From NCBI RefSeq assembly GCF_014696825.1, contig NZ_JACJQU010000008.1, positions 1-64,000 of the forward strand: 64,000 nucleotides of DNA, read 5' to 3'. A program made the position numbers and the translations under genes. Shown here one piece after another: positions 8,801 to 17,936 of this stretch (its first letter is position 1; each line of letters opens with the position of its first letter). A model generated the notes under the pieces. That model saw only the letters and a list, made by a program, of their open reading frames with translations, was not told where the DNA came from and searched no databases. This stretch comes from Anabaena sphaerica FACHB-251. Its GTDB lineage: Bacteria; Cyanobacteriota; Cyanobacteriia; Cyanobacteriales; Nostocaceae.

Positions 8801-9169
8801 TCATCCTTCATTCAGCTTACCGCCAACCGATAGGGTTTCCCATGTACCTGAAAAGATACTTTCAGATGCCAGTGAAATGCGTTGTAAATCTTCTTTTAGC
8901 AGTGGCGGCCAGTCAATACCTGCTTGCCTTCCTGTAGCAAATAACTGTAAGGCTCTAATACCTAATTTATATAATGCCAAGGCTAGTTCTTTATCTAAGC
9001 TATTAGCATCTTTTAGAGCTTCAAACACCACTTTCAAGGCTAACAAAACGGAAGTAATTTGACCTGGTACTGGTGGTTTTCCCTGTTTTAGACGATTTAA
9101 CAAAGTATCGGGGTTTTTGTCGTTGGCTGTTTGGTCTATGAGTAGTTTGCGTGCTATTTCGTAGTTCAT
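8801..9169 (-). CDS. Conserved cyanobacterial small helical protein
   Basis: 122 residues, almost entirely helical, with the conserved-looking core GKPPVPGQITSVLLALK and GRQAGIDWPPLL. Proteins of this type occur widely in cyanobacteria and are sometimes labelled dethiobiotin synthetase. It lacks a P-loop and is far too short for that enzyme, so I do not use that name. No signal peptide or membrane segment. Convergent with the exported protein gene (23-base gap). Role unknown. Confidence 0.72.
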   Translation of the reverse strand: MNYEIARKLLIDQTANDKNPDTLLNRLKQGKPPVPGQITSVLLALKVVFEALKDANSLDKELALALYKLGIRALQLFATGRQAGIDWPPLLKEDLQRISLASESIFSGTWETLSVGGKLNEG

Positions 9170-9309
9170 GCCTTCAGCTTACCAGAACTAAGGTGTAGGT
9201 GTGAGGTAATATAGCAGTCAGCAGTCAGCAGTTAGCTTTTGAAAACTCCTGCCTGACAAAGGTTCCAGAAGATAATGTCTAGGTTTTACAGAGCAGAATG
9301 TCAAAGCTT

Positions 9310-9349
9310 TAAAAGCAAAAAGCAACCCACTCCGCCGTCGGAATGGGTT
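9310..9349 (-). terminator. Intrinsic terminator of the RRM protein gene
   Basis: Read on the minus strand, AACCCATTCCG pairs with CGGAGTGGGTT around a short loop (one mismatch) and is followed by GCTTTTTGCTTTT. It lies about 45 bases after the RRM gene stop. Confidence 0.8.
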
Positions 9350-9391
9350 ACTTTACTTTTATTATTCGCAAATCAACGGTTTAGGGGAAAC

Positions 9392-9727
9392 TTAATAGCG
9401 ACCGCGACCGCCGCCGCCGCCACCACCGCCGTAACCACCGCGACCACCGCCGCCGCCGCCACCACCATAGGAACCACCACGGTCTTCCTTGGGCTTGGCT
9501 TTATTAACTTTTAAGTCACGACCCATCCATTCAGCACCATCTAGTGCTTCAATGGCTGCTGTTTCTTCTGCTTCTGTACCCATTTCCACGAAAGCAAAAC
9601 CGCGTACACGGCCTGTTTCCCGGTCAGTAGGAATCTGAACCCGTTTTACAGAACCATATTCTGCAAATACGGAAGTCAAAGCATCCTGGGTAACTTCGTA
9701 AGAAAGATTGCCTACGTAAACTGACAT
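9392..9727 (-). CDS. Glycine-rich RRM RNA-binding protein (cyanobacterial Rbp type)
   Basis: Single-RRM RNA-binding protein, 111 residues. The RRM spans about 1-80, with RNP2 VYVGNL at residues 3-8 and RNP1 RGFAFVEM near 43-50. The C-terminal tail (about 86-111) is almost pure Gly with Arg/Tyr/Ser. This is the architecture of the cold-inducible RbpA-family proteins of Anabaena, which act on mRNA in the cytoplasm. The roughly 300-base spacer upstream contains no gene and may be a long cold-responsive 5' leader, as described for Anabaena rbp genes; that part is inference. Intrinsic terminator just downstream. Confidence 0.94.
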   Translation of the reverse strand: MSVYVGNLSYEVTQDALTSVFAEYGSVKRVQIPTDRETGRVRGFAFVEMGTEAEETAAIEALDGAEWMGRDLKVNKAKPKEDRGGSYGGGGGGGGRGGYGGGGGGGGRGRY

Positions 9728-10024
9728 ATTATGTCTCCAAAATCACGAGTTTGTAGAGATTTAGATTTCGGAGAGCAGTCTGTAAATACCACAAGTAAAA
9801 AGCCTGTCAATACTAACAACAAAACACTAATCGCCGAATTAACTCTCTCCATAATCATGACATACAAATCAAGTTTTTGGGGCAAGACTTTACAAAATTT
9901 TCATAAATTTTGTCAAAAATCTTGTCAGCTATTCATGGCTGGGTGCTGATTAGTATCCTAAGCTGATAACTGAAGGTTAATTGCTGAGTACAACCTTGAA
10001 CAGCACCAACCTAACAAGGAATAA

Positions 10025-10567
10025 TTAAGCTTGAATACGCTTTTCCAAGTATTGACCAATCATCAACTGCTCACCGGCACGGGAAATAATAGTTTGTCTG
10101 GTGCGGTATTTATCACCAATGAGTTTGATTTCTTCCTCAAATACTGAATTATTGTACTCAGTTCGCAAACACAGGGTTTTCAGATTGGGGAAATAATATT
10201 GAGCCGTAACTGGTTTGGTTGTCGCAAAACCGCGATCGCGATACAAAATATTTCCCACAGCACCAAACACCGTCACACCACTTGCTTCTTTTCTAGCTGT
10301 GTGTAAATCTGTGCTTTCCCAAGAGACTTTAGCACCACAACTCAAGCTCCCTAAATCCAGCAAATCATGTAACTGAGCCAACTCTTGCAATTCATCATTC
10401 CCCTGTTCCAAAAACCGGATGGTAATAATACTTACCATCTCCTTATTTTCTCCTTGGGGTAGGGTGTAATAGCGCCGTTCAGAGCGCCACTGACCTACTG
10501 ATGCTTGGAAAAATTCGGCAATCTGCTTTTCATCAGCAGTTTGGGCAATTTTGACCAGTGATCTCAC
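10025..10567 (-). CDS. CpcS/CpeS-type phycobiliprotein lyase
   Basis: Predicted lipocalin-fold lyase that attaches a phycobilin chromophore to a cysteine of a phycobiliprotein. The domain covers the full 180 residues. Family-like features are FFQASVGQWRSERRYY near the N-terminus, alternating beta strands (VSIITIRFLEQG, AKVSWES), FPNLKTLCLRTEYNNS and the terminal RTRQTIISRAGEQLMIGQYLEKRI. GTG at 10567 is chosen because GAGGAAGG stands 7 bases before it. A TTG 21 bases further upstream lacks such a site. The gene is not in a phycobilisome operon; orphan lyases are usual in cyanobacteria. The exact subgroup and target subunit are undecided. Confidence 0.85.
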   Translation of the reverse strand: MRSLVKIAQTADEKQIAEFFQASVGQWRSERRYYTLPQGENKEMVSIITIRFLEQGNDELQELAQLHDLLDLGSLSCGAKVSWESTDLHTARKEASGVTVFGAVGNILYRDRGFATTKPVTAQYYFPNLKTLCLRTEYNNSVFEEEIKLIGDKYRTRQTIISRAGEQLMIGQYLEKRIQA

Positions 10568-11128
10568 TTGTTTACCTTCCTCAAACAATTTTGGATTTTA
10601 GATTTGCGATTTTGGATGAATAAGGCAGAGGGCAGAATTAAGTTTTTTCCCCTACACCCCTTCTTCTCCAGCCAAAAGGCAATCCCAGACAACGTGTCAA
10701 GACTACAGCCTCGTCACAAATCGGGCATTACTCCATGGTGTTCACAAAAGCAAGATTTGTTTAATATTCTTAATATATACACAAAAGCCTCAAAAATACT
10801 AGTCTGCTAGGCACATTTTTGTATCGGCTGGGTACTGAAAACTCCTAGCAACTAAAATCATGACCAATTACCTATTACCTATTGCTGGCATAATCTTTAT
10901 ACTAATTTTATAATTTCTAGGATTGTCAGAAATTATATACATCTATATCCACAGGATATGGTGAAAATTTTGTCAGTTTTATCTAGCAAAAAAAGTAATT
11001 AGGAATACATAAACCACTAGAAAACAGCCTCATTTTTTATCGCTATTTTTTGTTATTCATACCTATTCCAAATTACTTGCTAATAAAAGGCTGTTTGAAT
11101 GAAATACTGCCAAATTGGAGAAAAATTC
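10568..11128. other. Divergent intergenic region
   Basis: About 560 bases between the divergent lyase and efflux genes. It contains an ATTTTGGATTTTAGATTT tract (10588-10618) and AT-rich DNA. No gene was found. Promoters for both flanking genes must lie here but cannot be pinned down. Confidence 0.45.
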
Positions 11129-12514
11129 ATGGTTTTGGACGGAAATAAGTCACAAAAACAGGTGAAAATATCAACTCCTATAGTTGTCAGCCCAGTTATA
11201 AAGAACCATAGTTTATTAATGTTCTGTCTGCTGTTACTGGGATTACTAACAGCCAGTTGTGGTTCATTACCAAAAGAATCAGCCGAAGCCCAATCGAGGC
11301 GGCCTGGTGGTAGAGAAAGGGGTGACAGTGAAACAGCGGTAGATGTAGCGATCGCCCGGACTAACTTATTACGTCCCTCCGCAGATTATATCGGTAACAC
11401 CACCCCATTTCGGACAGTATCGGTGCGATCGCAAGTAGAAGGAAGACTGATCGCCTTAAATCTAGATGTCGGAGACACAGTCAAACGCGGACAAATCATC
11501 AGCCAGCTAGATGATGTTCTATTAATGACAGCATCACAGCAAGCTGAAGCCGAACTCGCAACCAGTCAAGCTGAAGTCGCTAGGGCTATGACACAGGTAA
11601 GTAATGCTCAAGCTGAAGTCGAAAAAGCCCGGCTAGAAGTCATCCAAGCCCAAGCCGATTCTCAAAGACAGCAACAACTATTGAAAGAAGGAGCAATTTC
11701 CGAACAAACTGCCCAACAAGCGCGAACCAAAGCCCAAACCGCCCAACAAGCCCTAAAAGCAACTATTGAACAAGTCCGTACAGAAAAACAAGCCGTAGCC
11801 GCAGCCCAAGGTAGAGTATTTGCCCAACAAGCAATAGTTAAAGCCGCCAAAGAACGTCGTTCCTACTCCCGCTTAATCTCTCCCATCGCCGGCGTAGTCA
11901 CCGAAAAAGTCACAGAGCCTGGTAATCTCCTGCAACCAGGAAGTGAAGTCTTAAAAATTGCTGACTTGAGTCGGATTAAAGTTATAGTCCAAGTCTCTGA
12001 ATTAGAACTAGCAAAAATTCAGGTAGGGCAATCTGTACAAGTGCGTTTAGATGCCTTTCCCGATCAAACAATCATTGGTAGAGTAGCACGTATTTCTCCA
12101 TCTGCTGATGCTACAGCCCGGTTAATACCGATAGAAGTAGTCATTCCCAACAGTGGCGGAAAAATTGGTAGCGGACTACTAGCACGAGTTAATTTTACTA
12201 CCCAGACACCACAGCGAGTCGTGGTGTCACAAACAGCAATTAATAAAAATGACCAACAAACCCAATCGGAAAATAGTACAGGTACGGTATTTATCGTCAA
12301 GGAAACCGAGGGGAAACCCAAGGTAAAAGAACAATCTATAACTTTGGGTAAAAAAGCTGATGGTAATGTAGAAGTTCTTTCTGGGTTACAACCAGGAGAA
12401 AGTTATGTTGTTCGCAGTAGTAAGCCCTTAAAAGATGGTGAAGTCGTCAAGTTATCCATTTTGTCGGAAAAAGATTTAAACAAACCGCAAAGGACACAAA
12501 GAAAGAATTTGTAA
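11129..12514 (+). CDS. RND efflux periplasmic adaptor (membrane fusion protein, lipoprotein)
   Basis: Links an inner-membrane RND pump to an outer-membrane channel. The ATG at 11129 is chosen because GGAG lies 8 bases upstream; an ATG 30 bases earlier has no site. The N-terminus has a membrane/lipoprotein signal with lipobox LTASC (Cys near residue 46). Then come a first half-lipoyl segment (VRSQVEGRLIALNLDVGD), a long Ala/Gln/Glu coiled-coil hairpin (about residues 135-240), the second half-lipoyl (ISPIAGVVTEKVTEPGN) and beta-barrel/membrane-proximal domains (VRLDAFPDQTIIGRVARISP). 461 residues is typical. Followed 56 bases later by the pump gene, so one operon. No outer-membrane partner is nearby. 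Substrate unknown. Confidence 0.92.
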   Translation: MVLDGNKSQKQVKISTPIVVSPVIKNHSLLMFCLLLLGLLTASCGSLPKESAEAQSRRPGGRERGDSETAVDVAIARTNLLRPSADYIGNTTPFRTVSVRSQVEGRLIALNLDVGDTVKRGQIISQLDDVLLMTASQQAEAELATSQAEVARAMTQVSNAQAEVEKARLEVIQAQADSQRQQQLLKEGAISEQTAQQARTKAQTAQQALKATIEQVRTEKQAVAAAQGRVFAQQAIVKAAKERRSYSRLISPIAGVVTEKVTEPGNLLQPGSEVLKIADLSRIKVIVQVSELELAKIQVGQSVQVRLDAFPDQTIIGRVARISPSADATARLIPIEVVIPNSGGKIGSGLLARVNFTTQTPQRVVVSQTAINKNDQQTQSENSTGTVFIVKETEGKPKVKEQSITLGKKADGNVEVLSGLQPGESYVVRSSKPLKDGEVVKLSILSEKDLNKPQRTQRKNL

Positions 12515-12570
12515 GTTTTTTTAGCAAGGGCTAATTTGTCAGATGCAGTTTAAATTTTGAATTGGTAAAG

Positions 12571-15500
12571 ATGCAAACAACAAACAACAACGGCTTTAGT
12601 ATCAGCGCCATTTCTATCCGTCAGCATATTGGTACTCTCATGCTGACTTTGGCTGTAATTGTCATGGGCGTATTTTTCATTATTCGTTTACCTGTAGATT
12701 TACTTCCATCAATTACTTATCCCCGCATTGGTGTGCGAATAGAAGCACCGGGAATTTCTCCAGAAGTAGCAGTTGATGAAGTTACAAAACCGCTGGAAGA
12801 ATCTTTTTCGGCGACAGAAGGTGTAATTCAAGTTTTTTCTCAGACCCGTGAAGGTCAAGTGAGTTTAGATCTGTATTTTCAACCAGGAGGAAATATTGAC
12901 CAAGCATTGAACGATGCTACAGCTACCTTTAACCGAGCTAGAAACAGATTACCAGATACTATCCAAGAACCGCGTTTATTTAAAGTCGATCCTTCCCAAT
13001 TACCAGTTTATGAATTTGCGCTCACTTCACCTACACTTAAAAATGTTGATTTGCGAGTTTTTGCTGAAGAAGAATTAGCTCGTGAACTCGGTGTAGTACC
13101 AGGTGTAGCGGTGGTAGATGTCTCAGGAGGAGTCCAGGAAGAAGTTAGAGTCAATATTGATTTAGAGCGCCTCCAGTCCATTGGTGTCGGTTTAACTGAT
13201 GTGTTAAACGAACTCCAAAATCGTAACCAAGATATCTCCGGGGGCAGAATTTTAGGACCCAATTCTGAACCCTTAACCCGGACTGTGGGACGCTTTCAGA
13301 ATGCAGAGGAAATAAACAATCTTTCCTTTGAAGTATCAACTCCTAATTCTCCTATCAAAAATCGTGTTTATTTGCGTGACTTTGCTGAAGTTATTGATGG
13401 TTCAGAACAGCAACGGGTGTACGTTTTACTCGATGGACAAGAAGCGGTAAAAGTCAGCATTCAAAAACAAGCAGATGCTAATACTGTCAACGTTGTTGAT
13501 GGAGTCAAACAAAGATTAGAAGAACTTAAACAATCTGGTGTTATTCCTCCCGAAGCAACTTTCACAGCTACTTTAGATGAATCAATATTTATCCGTAATT
13601 CTCTAGCTAATGTTACTTCTTCAGGTTTGATCGGTTCGGGTTTAGCGGCAATAGCAGTTCTATTGTTTTTAGGTTCTCTACGGCAAACATTCATTATTGT
13701 CCTGTCTATTCCCTTAGCAACCTTAGCGGCAATAATTATGATGGGAATGTTTGGTTTATCCCTGAATATTTTTAGCTTGGGTGGTTTAGCTTTAGGCGTG
13801 GGAATTGTAGTTGATAATTCCATCGTCATGTTGGAAAATATTGCCGAGGGAATTAATCAATCAAAATTACAAAATCAAACATCAAAATTATCACCTGCGT
13901 TAATTATTCAACAAGCAGCACAAAGTAGTCAGGAAGTTGAATCAGCCTTACTTGCTTCTACCAGTACAAACTTAGTAGCAGTATTACCATTTTTGCTGAT
14001 TGGCGGTTTTATCTCATTACTATTTAATGAGTTAATTCTCACCATCAGCTTTTCGGTAGCAGCTTCAATTTTAATTGCTGTCACCGTTGTCCCCATGTTG
14101 ACATCGCGGTTATTAGCATTACCAATTCCTATTTCTCTGAATGATTTTTGGTTTTTTCAGGCATTTAATCGCCGTTTTGATGCAGCTACGAGAGTATATG
14201 GCAGTTTTTTATCTGGAATATTACGTTGGCGGTTATTAACAATTGCGATCGCAATTATTTTATTAGGTGGCGGTAGTTATTGGATAGCACCTCAGCTTCC
14301 CCAAGAAATTCTTCCCCCCATCAACACCGGACAAGTTAGCTTAATAGCTCAATTTCCCCCCGGTACACCTCTAGAAACCAACCAAAAAGTGATGAAGGCT
14401 GTAGATGACATTCTCCGTCAGCAGCGAGAAACAGAATATGTCTTCTCTACAGTTGGTGGTTCTCTTTTTGGTAGCAATAGTACCGCCAACCCCTTGCGGA
14501 GTTCCAGCACCATTACCCTGAAACCAAACTCAGATATAGAGAATTATATTGAGCGTGTCACCAAAGAATTTGGCAAGCTTAATTTAGTAGATATTCGTTT
14601 GCGTCTCTCCCCTGGTCGTGTCAGGGGTTTAATTCTCAACAACTCTCCCGTTCGCGGTGCTGACGTGGATTTAATTCTGCAAGGAAATGACTCGGAAACC
14701 TTAGAAAAAGCAGGTCGTGAATTATTAAAAACCTTAGAAGAGAAAGTCACCTCAGTTAGATTCCGTCCTGATGCAGATGCACGTCAACCAGAAATCCAGA
14801 TTTTACCCGACTGGGAACGAGTGGCTAATGTTGGTTTAAATACCAAAGATATTGGCGAAACAATTCAGACCGCAATTACAGGTAGCGTACCCACTCAACT
14901 GCAACGCAATAGCCGTTTGGTTGACGTGCGAGTTGAGTTAGATAAAGACTCGGTAAAAACAGTTTCCCAGTTAGAGAGATTACCTTTATTTGTAGACAAC
15001 AATTACCAAATTCGCTTGAGTGATGTAGCAACAATTGCTGAAGGTCAAGCACCAGGAGAAATTCAACGTATTAACCAGCGCCAAGTTTTCTTAATTGCTG
15101 GTAATTTGGCAGAAGGAGCAAGTCTGAGTCAAGCCTTAGAACAGGTAAATCAAGTCGTTAACAGTGCAGATTTCCCTCAAGGTATAAGTCTTTTGCCCAG
15201 TGCCACAGTAGAATCAAATCAACAACTACAAAACTCGCTGCAACTGTTGGGAGGTTTAGCAATCTTCTTAGTCTTTGTGGTGATGGCTGTACAATACAAT
15301 TCCCTGGTTGACCCTTTGGTAATTCTGCTTACCATTCCGCTGGCTTTAGCTGGTGGTATTTTTGGGCTTTATATGACTGACACTGCCATTGGTGCAACAG
15401 TCATTGTGGGTGCAGTTTTATTAGTAGGTATTGTGGTTAACAACGCCATTATTATGGTGGAATTAGCCAATCAAATTCGAGAAAGAGAAAAAATTGACCG

Positions 15501-15789
15501 TCGCACCGCTATTTTAAAAGCAGCACCTCAACGTTTACGCCCTATTTTAATGACAACAATTACTACAGTTTTAGGGATGTTTCCCTTGGCTTTGGGAATT
15601 GGGGAAGGATCAGAGTTTCTTCAACCTTTGGGTGTGGTAGTCTTTTCTGGGTTATCTTTAGCAACACTGCTAACCCTGTTTATTATCCCCTGTTTTTATA
15701 CTCTGTTGCACGATGTAATTGGTGGACGTTGGGCAAAACCTGTATTTATCAAATTCCGTATCTGGAAGAAAAATTTCAATAAAGCATAA
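12571..15789 (+). CDS. RND efflux transporter, inner-membrane pump subunit (AcrB/MexB-like)
   Basis: Proton-driven multidrug or solute exporter, 1072 residues from the ATG at 12571; a TTG 9 bases upstream is less likely. Twelve membrane helices and two large periplasmic loops follow the AcrB plan. TM1 is near residues 20-40, the TM2-6 block about 330-540, TM7 about 555-575 and the TM8-12 block about 895-1050. TM4 carries GVGIVVDNSIVMLEN, with one Asp where AcrB has two. TM10 carries GIVVNNAIIMVELAN, Asn where AcrB has the relay Lys. This places it among AcrB-like pumps with a simplified proton relay. Operon with the adaptor upstream. A strong terminator follows. Confidence 0.93.
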   Translation: MQTTNNNGFSISAISIRQHIGTLMLTLAVIVMGVFFIIRLPVDLLPSITYPRIGVRIEAPGISPEVAVDEVTKPLEESFSATEGVIQVFSQTREGQVSLDLYFQPGGNIDQALNDATATFNRARNRLPDTIQEPRLFKVDPSQLPVYEFALTSPTLKNVDLRVFAEEELARELGVVPGVAVVDVSGGVQEEVRVNIDLERLQSIGVGLTDVLNELQNRNQDISGGRILGPNSEPLTRTVGRFQNAEEINNLSFEVSTPNSPIKNRVYLRDFAEVIDGSEQQRVYVLLDGQEAVKVSIQKQADANTVNVVDGVKQRLEELKQSGVIPPEATFTATLDESIFIRNSLANVTSSGLIGSGLAAIAVLLFLGSLRQTFIIVLSIPLATLAAIIMMGMFGLSLNIFSLGGLALGVGIVVDNSIVMLENIAEGINQSKLQNQTSKLSPALIIQQAAQSSQEVESALLASTSTNLVAVLPFLLIGGFISLLFNELILTISFSVAASILIAVTVVPMLTSRLLALPIPISLNDFWFFQAFNRRFDAATRVYGSFLSGILRWRLLTIAIAIILLGGGSYWIAPQLPQEILPPINTGQVSLIAQFPPGTPLETNQKVMKAVDDILRQQRETEYVFSTVGGSLFGSNSTANPLRSSSTITLKPNSDIENYIERVTKEFGKLNLVDIRLRLSPGRVRGLILNNSPVRGADVDLILQGNDSETLEKAGRELLKTLEEKVTSVRFRPDADARQPEIQILPDWERVANVGLNTKDIGETIQTAITGSVPTQLQRNSRLVDVRVELDKDSVKTVSQLERLPLFVDNNYQIRLSDVATIAEGQAPGEIQRINQRQVFLIAGNLAEGASLSQALEQVNQVVNSADFPQGISLLPSATVESNQQLQNSLQLLGGLAIFLVFVVMAVQYNSLVDPLVILLTIPLALAGGIFGLYMTDTAIGATVIVGAVLLVGIVVNNAIIMVELANQIREREKIDRRTAILKAAPQRLRPILMTTITTVLGMFPLALGIGEGSEFLQPLGVVVFSGLSLATLLTLFIIPCFYTLLHDVIGGRWAKPVFIKFRIWKKNFNKA

Positions 15790-15793
15790 TTCT

Positions 15794-15846
15794 CTCAGAT
15801 AAAAAAGATACCCTAATTTTTCAAGAATTGGGGGATCTGAGTTTTT
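15794..15846 (+). terminator. Intrinsic terminator of the RND operon
   Basis: CTCAGAT (15794-15800) pairs with ATCTGAG (15835-15841). An inner stem CCCTAATT/AATTGGGG encloses TTTCAAG, and TTTTT follows. It starts 5 bases after the pump stop codon. Confidence 0.85.
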
Positions 15847-15936
15847 CAATGATCACAAATTCACTAACTCTTTATGTTTTACAATACAGTGCCAAAGTTT
15901 CCTGATGCACATAGGCAACATTTAGCCATTCTATAG

Positions 15937-16006
<70 letters not shown>

Positions 16007-16063
16007 AAGTAAGTCGATGGGAAAAAACTGAAGTATATAACAAAAAGTAAATTCACCAAAACC

Positions 16064-16140
16064 CTCTTCCCCGTTCCCCTCTTCCCCTCTTCCCCGTTCC
16101 CCGTTCCCCGTTCCCCGTTCCCCGTTCCCCGTTCCCTGTC
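16064..16140. repeat. CCCCGTT / CCCCTCTT short tandem repeat
   Basis: A mixed array. Two CCCCTCTT units are followed by about six CCCCGTT copies, the reverse complement of a GGGAACG-like motif. It lies 60 bases from the CAGGAGT array. Confidence 0.9.
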
Positions 16141-16197
16141 CTCACAGATAGCTTTTTCAGCAAACCCTAGCTAGGATATTTGTAAAATTTATGCCAT

Positions 16198-16212
16198 CGG
16201 TCTCTGAGACCG
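16198..16212. promoter_or_regulatory. Perfect palindrome CGGTCTC-T-GAGACCG upstream of rplS
   Basis: A 7-bp perfect inverted repeat around one central T, about 90 bases before the rplS start. It could be an operator, or with its single-base loop a cruciform or small hairpin. No known regulator is matched. Confidence 0.4.
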
Positions 16213-16303
16213 GGAAAATCATCAATTTGCAATATCTGGACTCTCAGGCAGTAATAGATTTATGATTGATGATCGTGGGTTTTTTTCAGAAAATAGAAAG
16301 ATT

Positions 16304-16666
16304 ATGAACGCTCAAGAAATTATTCGTTCTATCGAAGCGGAACACATTAAATCCGATCTGCCCGAAATTTATGTAGGTGATACAGTACGGGTGGGAGTCA
16401 AAATTAAAGAAGGCGAGAAATACCGCGTCCAACCCTATGAAGGAGTGGTAATTGGTAAGCGCAATGGCGGAATTAACGAAACAATCACCGTCCGTCGGGT
16501 TTTTCAAGGTGTAGGCGTTGAGCGAGTATTTTTGCTGCATTCACCCCGGATTGATAACATCAAAGTTATGCGCCGTGGTAAGGTAAGACGCGCTAAACTA
16601 TATTATCTGCGTCAGCTATCTGGTAAGGCCACCCGGATTAAGCAACGGTTTGACCGCGCCCTGTGA
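16304..16666 (+). CDS. rplS: 50S ribosomal protein L19
   Basis: Large-subunit ribosomal protein at the 30S-50S interface. 120 residues from the ATG at 16304 ([14 protein letters not shown]), the normal length. An in-frame ATG 42 bases upstream adds a non-conserved extension and is rejected. Conserved L19 features are [36 protein letters not shown] and the terminal [13 protein letters not shown]. It is followed by a terminator and tRNA-Trp, the arrangement common in cyanobacteria upstream of secE-nusG. Confidence 0.97.
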   Translation: MNAQEIIRSIEAEHIKSDLPEIYVGDTVRVGVKIKEGEKYRVQPYEGVVIGKRNGGINETITVRRVFQGVGVERVFLLHSPRIDNIKVMRRGKVRRAKLYYLRQLSGKATRIKQRFDRAL

Positions 16667-16709
16667 TTTGGTTAGTCCTAGTAGTAGGACCCAGGAATCT
16701 CAAGCTAAA

Positions 16710-16738
16710 AGCGGCATCTGCCGCTAATTTGCTTTTTC
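16710..16738 (+). terminator. Intrinsic terminator of rplS
   Basis: AGCGGCA (16710-16716) and TGCCGCT (16719-16725) form a 7-bp stem with a TC loop, followed by AATTTGCTTTTT. It lies 43 bases after the rplS stop. Confidence 0.75.
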
Positions 16739-16820
16739 AAAAAAATTAAGTTACAATAACAAAGGAATTGTGTTAAACTAAAAAAAGTTCAGCGCAATCC
16801 CTGAAACAAAAACAGCTTGT

Positions 16821-16893
16821 GCGCTCTTAGTTCAGTTGGTAGAACGCAGGTCTCCAAAACCTGATGTCGGGGGTTCAAGTCCTCCAGGGCGCG
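16821..16893 (+). tRNA. tRNA-Trp (anticodon CCA)
   Basis: The 73 bases fold as a full cloverleaf. The acceptor GCGCTCT pairs with AGGGCGC (one G-U). The D arm is GTTC..GAAC, the anticodon stem CAGGT/ACCTG with loop CTCCAAA gives anticodon CCA, and the T arm is GGGGG-TTCAAGT-CCTCC. The discriminator is G and no CCA is encoded. Its position between rplS and secE is conserved in cyanobacteria. Confidence 0.97.
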
Positions 16894-17070
16894 CTAAAAA
16901 GCAAAAAATATAGCCCGAAACAAAAACGCATCTGCTACAATAGCAGCCAGCGTTGATTATTTCGGGTCTAATTATTTTTTACTGACAGCTTTTTTGTTTC
17001 CATCAAATGGGTCAAAGCTGTAAACCTTGGTGCAAAATAACAAGGTGAAGCAATGTAAGAAACGGGGGGT

Positions 17071-17301
17071 ATGACGACCGTGGCCAAAAAAAACGAAGCA
17101 GAAATGCCAGAAACCGGAAATGGGTTTAGCTTAAACAACTTCTTCCAAGGAACAAAGGAAGAACTTGACAAAGTGGTTTGGCCCAGTCGGAAGCAGTTGG
17201 TGAGTGAATCAGCAGCTGTGTTATTAATGGTGACACTCTCCGCATCTTTGATATATTTGGTCGATGGATTGTTTGCTTGGGCAGCAAAACAGGTATTCTG
17301 A
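17071..17301 (+). CDS. secE: Preprotein translocase subunit SecE
   Basis: Small essential subunit of the SecYEG channel in plasma and thylakoid membranes. 76 residues: a charged N-terminus, the conserved amphipathic helix NFFQGTKEELDKVVWPSRKQ and one membrane helix (about 50-72). The ATG at 17071 is given. A GTG at 17080 (MAKKNEAEM) has its G-rich stretch at better spacing and may be the true start. Its stop TGA shares one base with the nusG ATG, so the two are translationally coupled. Confidence 0.94.
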   Translation: MTTVAKKNEAEMPETGNGFSLNNFFQGTKEELDKVVWPSRKQLVSESAAVLLMVTLSASLIYLVDGLFAWAAKQVF

Positions 17302-17930
17302 TGACTTTTGCAACAGACGAACCACGGGATGCTTTGCAGTCAGAGGAAGCACTAGAAGCAGCGCACAAAGAAGCACGCTGGTATGCGGTGCAAGTAGCTT
17401 CTGGCTGTGAGAAGCGCGTGAAGACAAATTTAGAGCAGCGAATTCAAACTTTTGATGTAGCTGACAAAATCATCCAGGTAGAAATTCCCCACACGCCAGC
17501 GGTAAAAATCCGTAAAGATGGTAGCCGCCAGCACACAGAGGAAAAGGTCTTTCCAGGGTATGTGTTAGTGCGGATGATGCTGAGTGATGATACTTGGCAG
17601 GTGGTACGTAACACTACCCATGTAATTAACTTTGTGGGAGCCGAACAAAAACGTGGCAGCGGCAGGGGTCGTGGTCACGTCAAGCCAGTACCCCTGAGTA
17701 ACTCAGAAGTAGAACGTATATTCAAACAAACGACAGAACAAGAACCAGTAGTCAAAATTGATATGGCTACAGGTGATAAGATAATGGTGCTTTCGGGTCC
17801 GTTCAAGGATTTTGAAGGTGAGGTGATTGAAGTTTCGCCAGAACGGAGTAAACTAAAAGCTCTACTCTCGATTTTCGGACGAGATACACCAGTAGAATTG
17901 GAATTTAATCAGGTAGAAAAACAGAGCTAA
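17301..17930 (+). CDS. nusG: Transcription termination/antitermination factor NusG
   Basis: Binds RNA polymerase and modulates pausing and termination. 209 residues from the ATG at 17301, which overlaps the secE stop by one base. An in-frame ATG 24 bases upstream lies inside secE and is less likely. The NGN domain (about 30-140) has RWYAVQVASGCEKRVKTNLEQR, VFPGYVLVRM and RNTTHVINFVG. The C-terminal KOW domain (about 155-209) has GDKIMVLSGPFKDFEGEVIEV. An N-terminal acidic arm of about 25 residues and the GSGRGRGH insert are usual for cyanobacterial NusG. Directly followed by rplK (6 bases). Confidence 0.97.
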   Translation: MTFATDEPRDALQSEEALEAAHKEARWYAVQVASGCEKRVKTNLEQRIQTFDVADKIIQVEIPHTPAVKIRKDGSRQHTEEKVFPGYVLVRMMLSDDTWQVVRNTTHVINFVGAEQKRGSGRGRGHVKPVPLSNSEVERIFKQTTEQEPVVKIDMATGDKIMVLSGPFKDFEGEVIEVSPERSKLKALLSIFGRDTPVELEFNQVEKQS

Positions 17931-17936
17931 ATCCAA

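Noticed and set aside
8801-9169. Dethiobiotin synthetase
   Set aside because: Some similar proteins carry that label, but this 122-residue protein lacks a P-loop and the enzyme's length.
9731-9949. 72-codon plus-strand frame upstream of the RRM gene
   Set aside because: It lies antisense in the leader of the RRM gene, has no ribosome site and low-quality composition.
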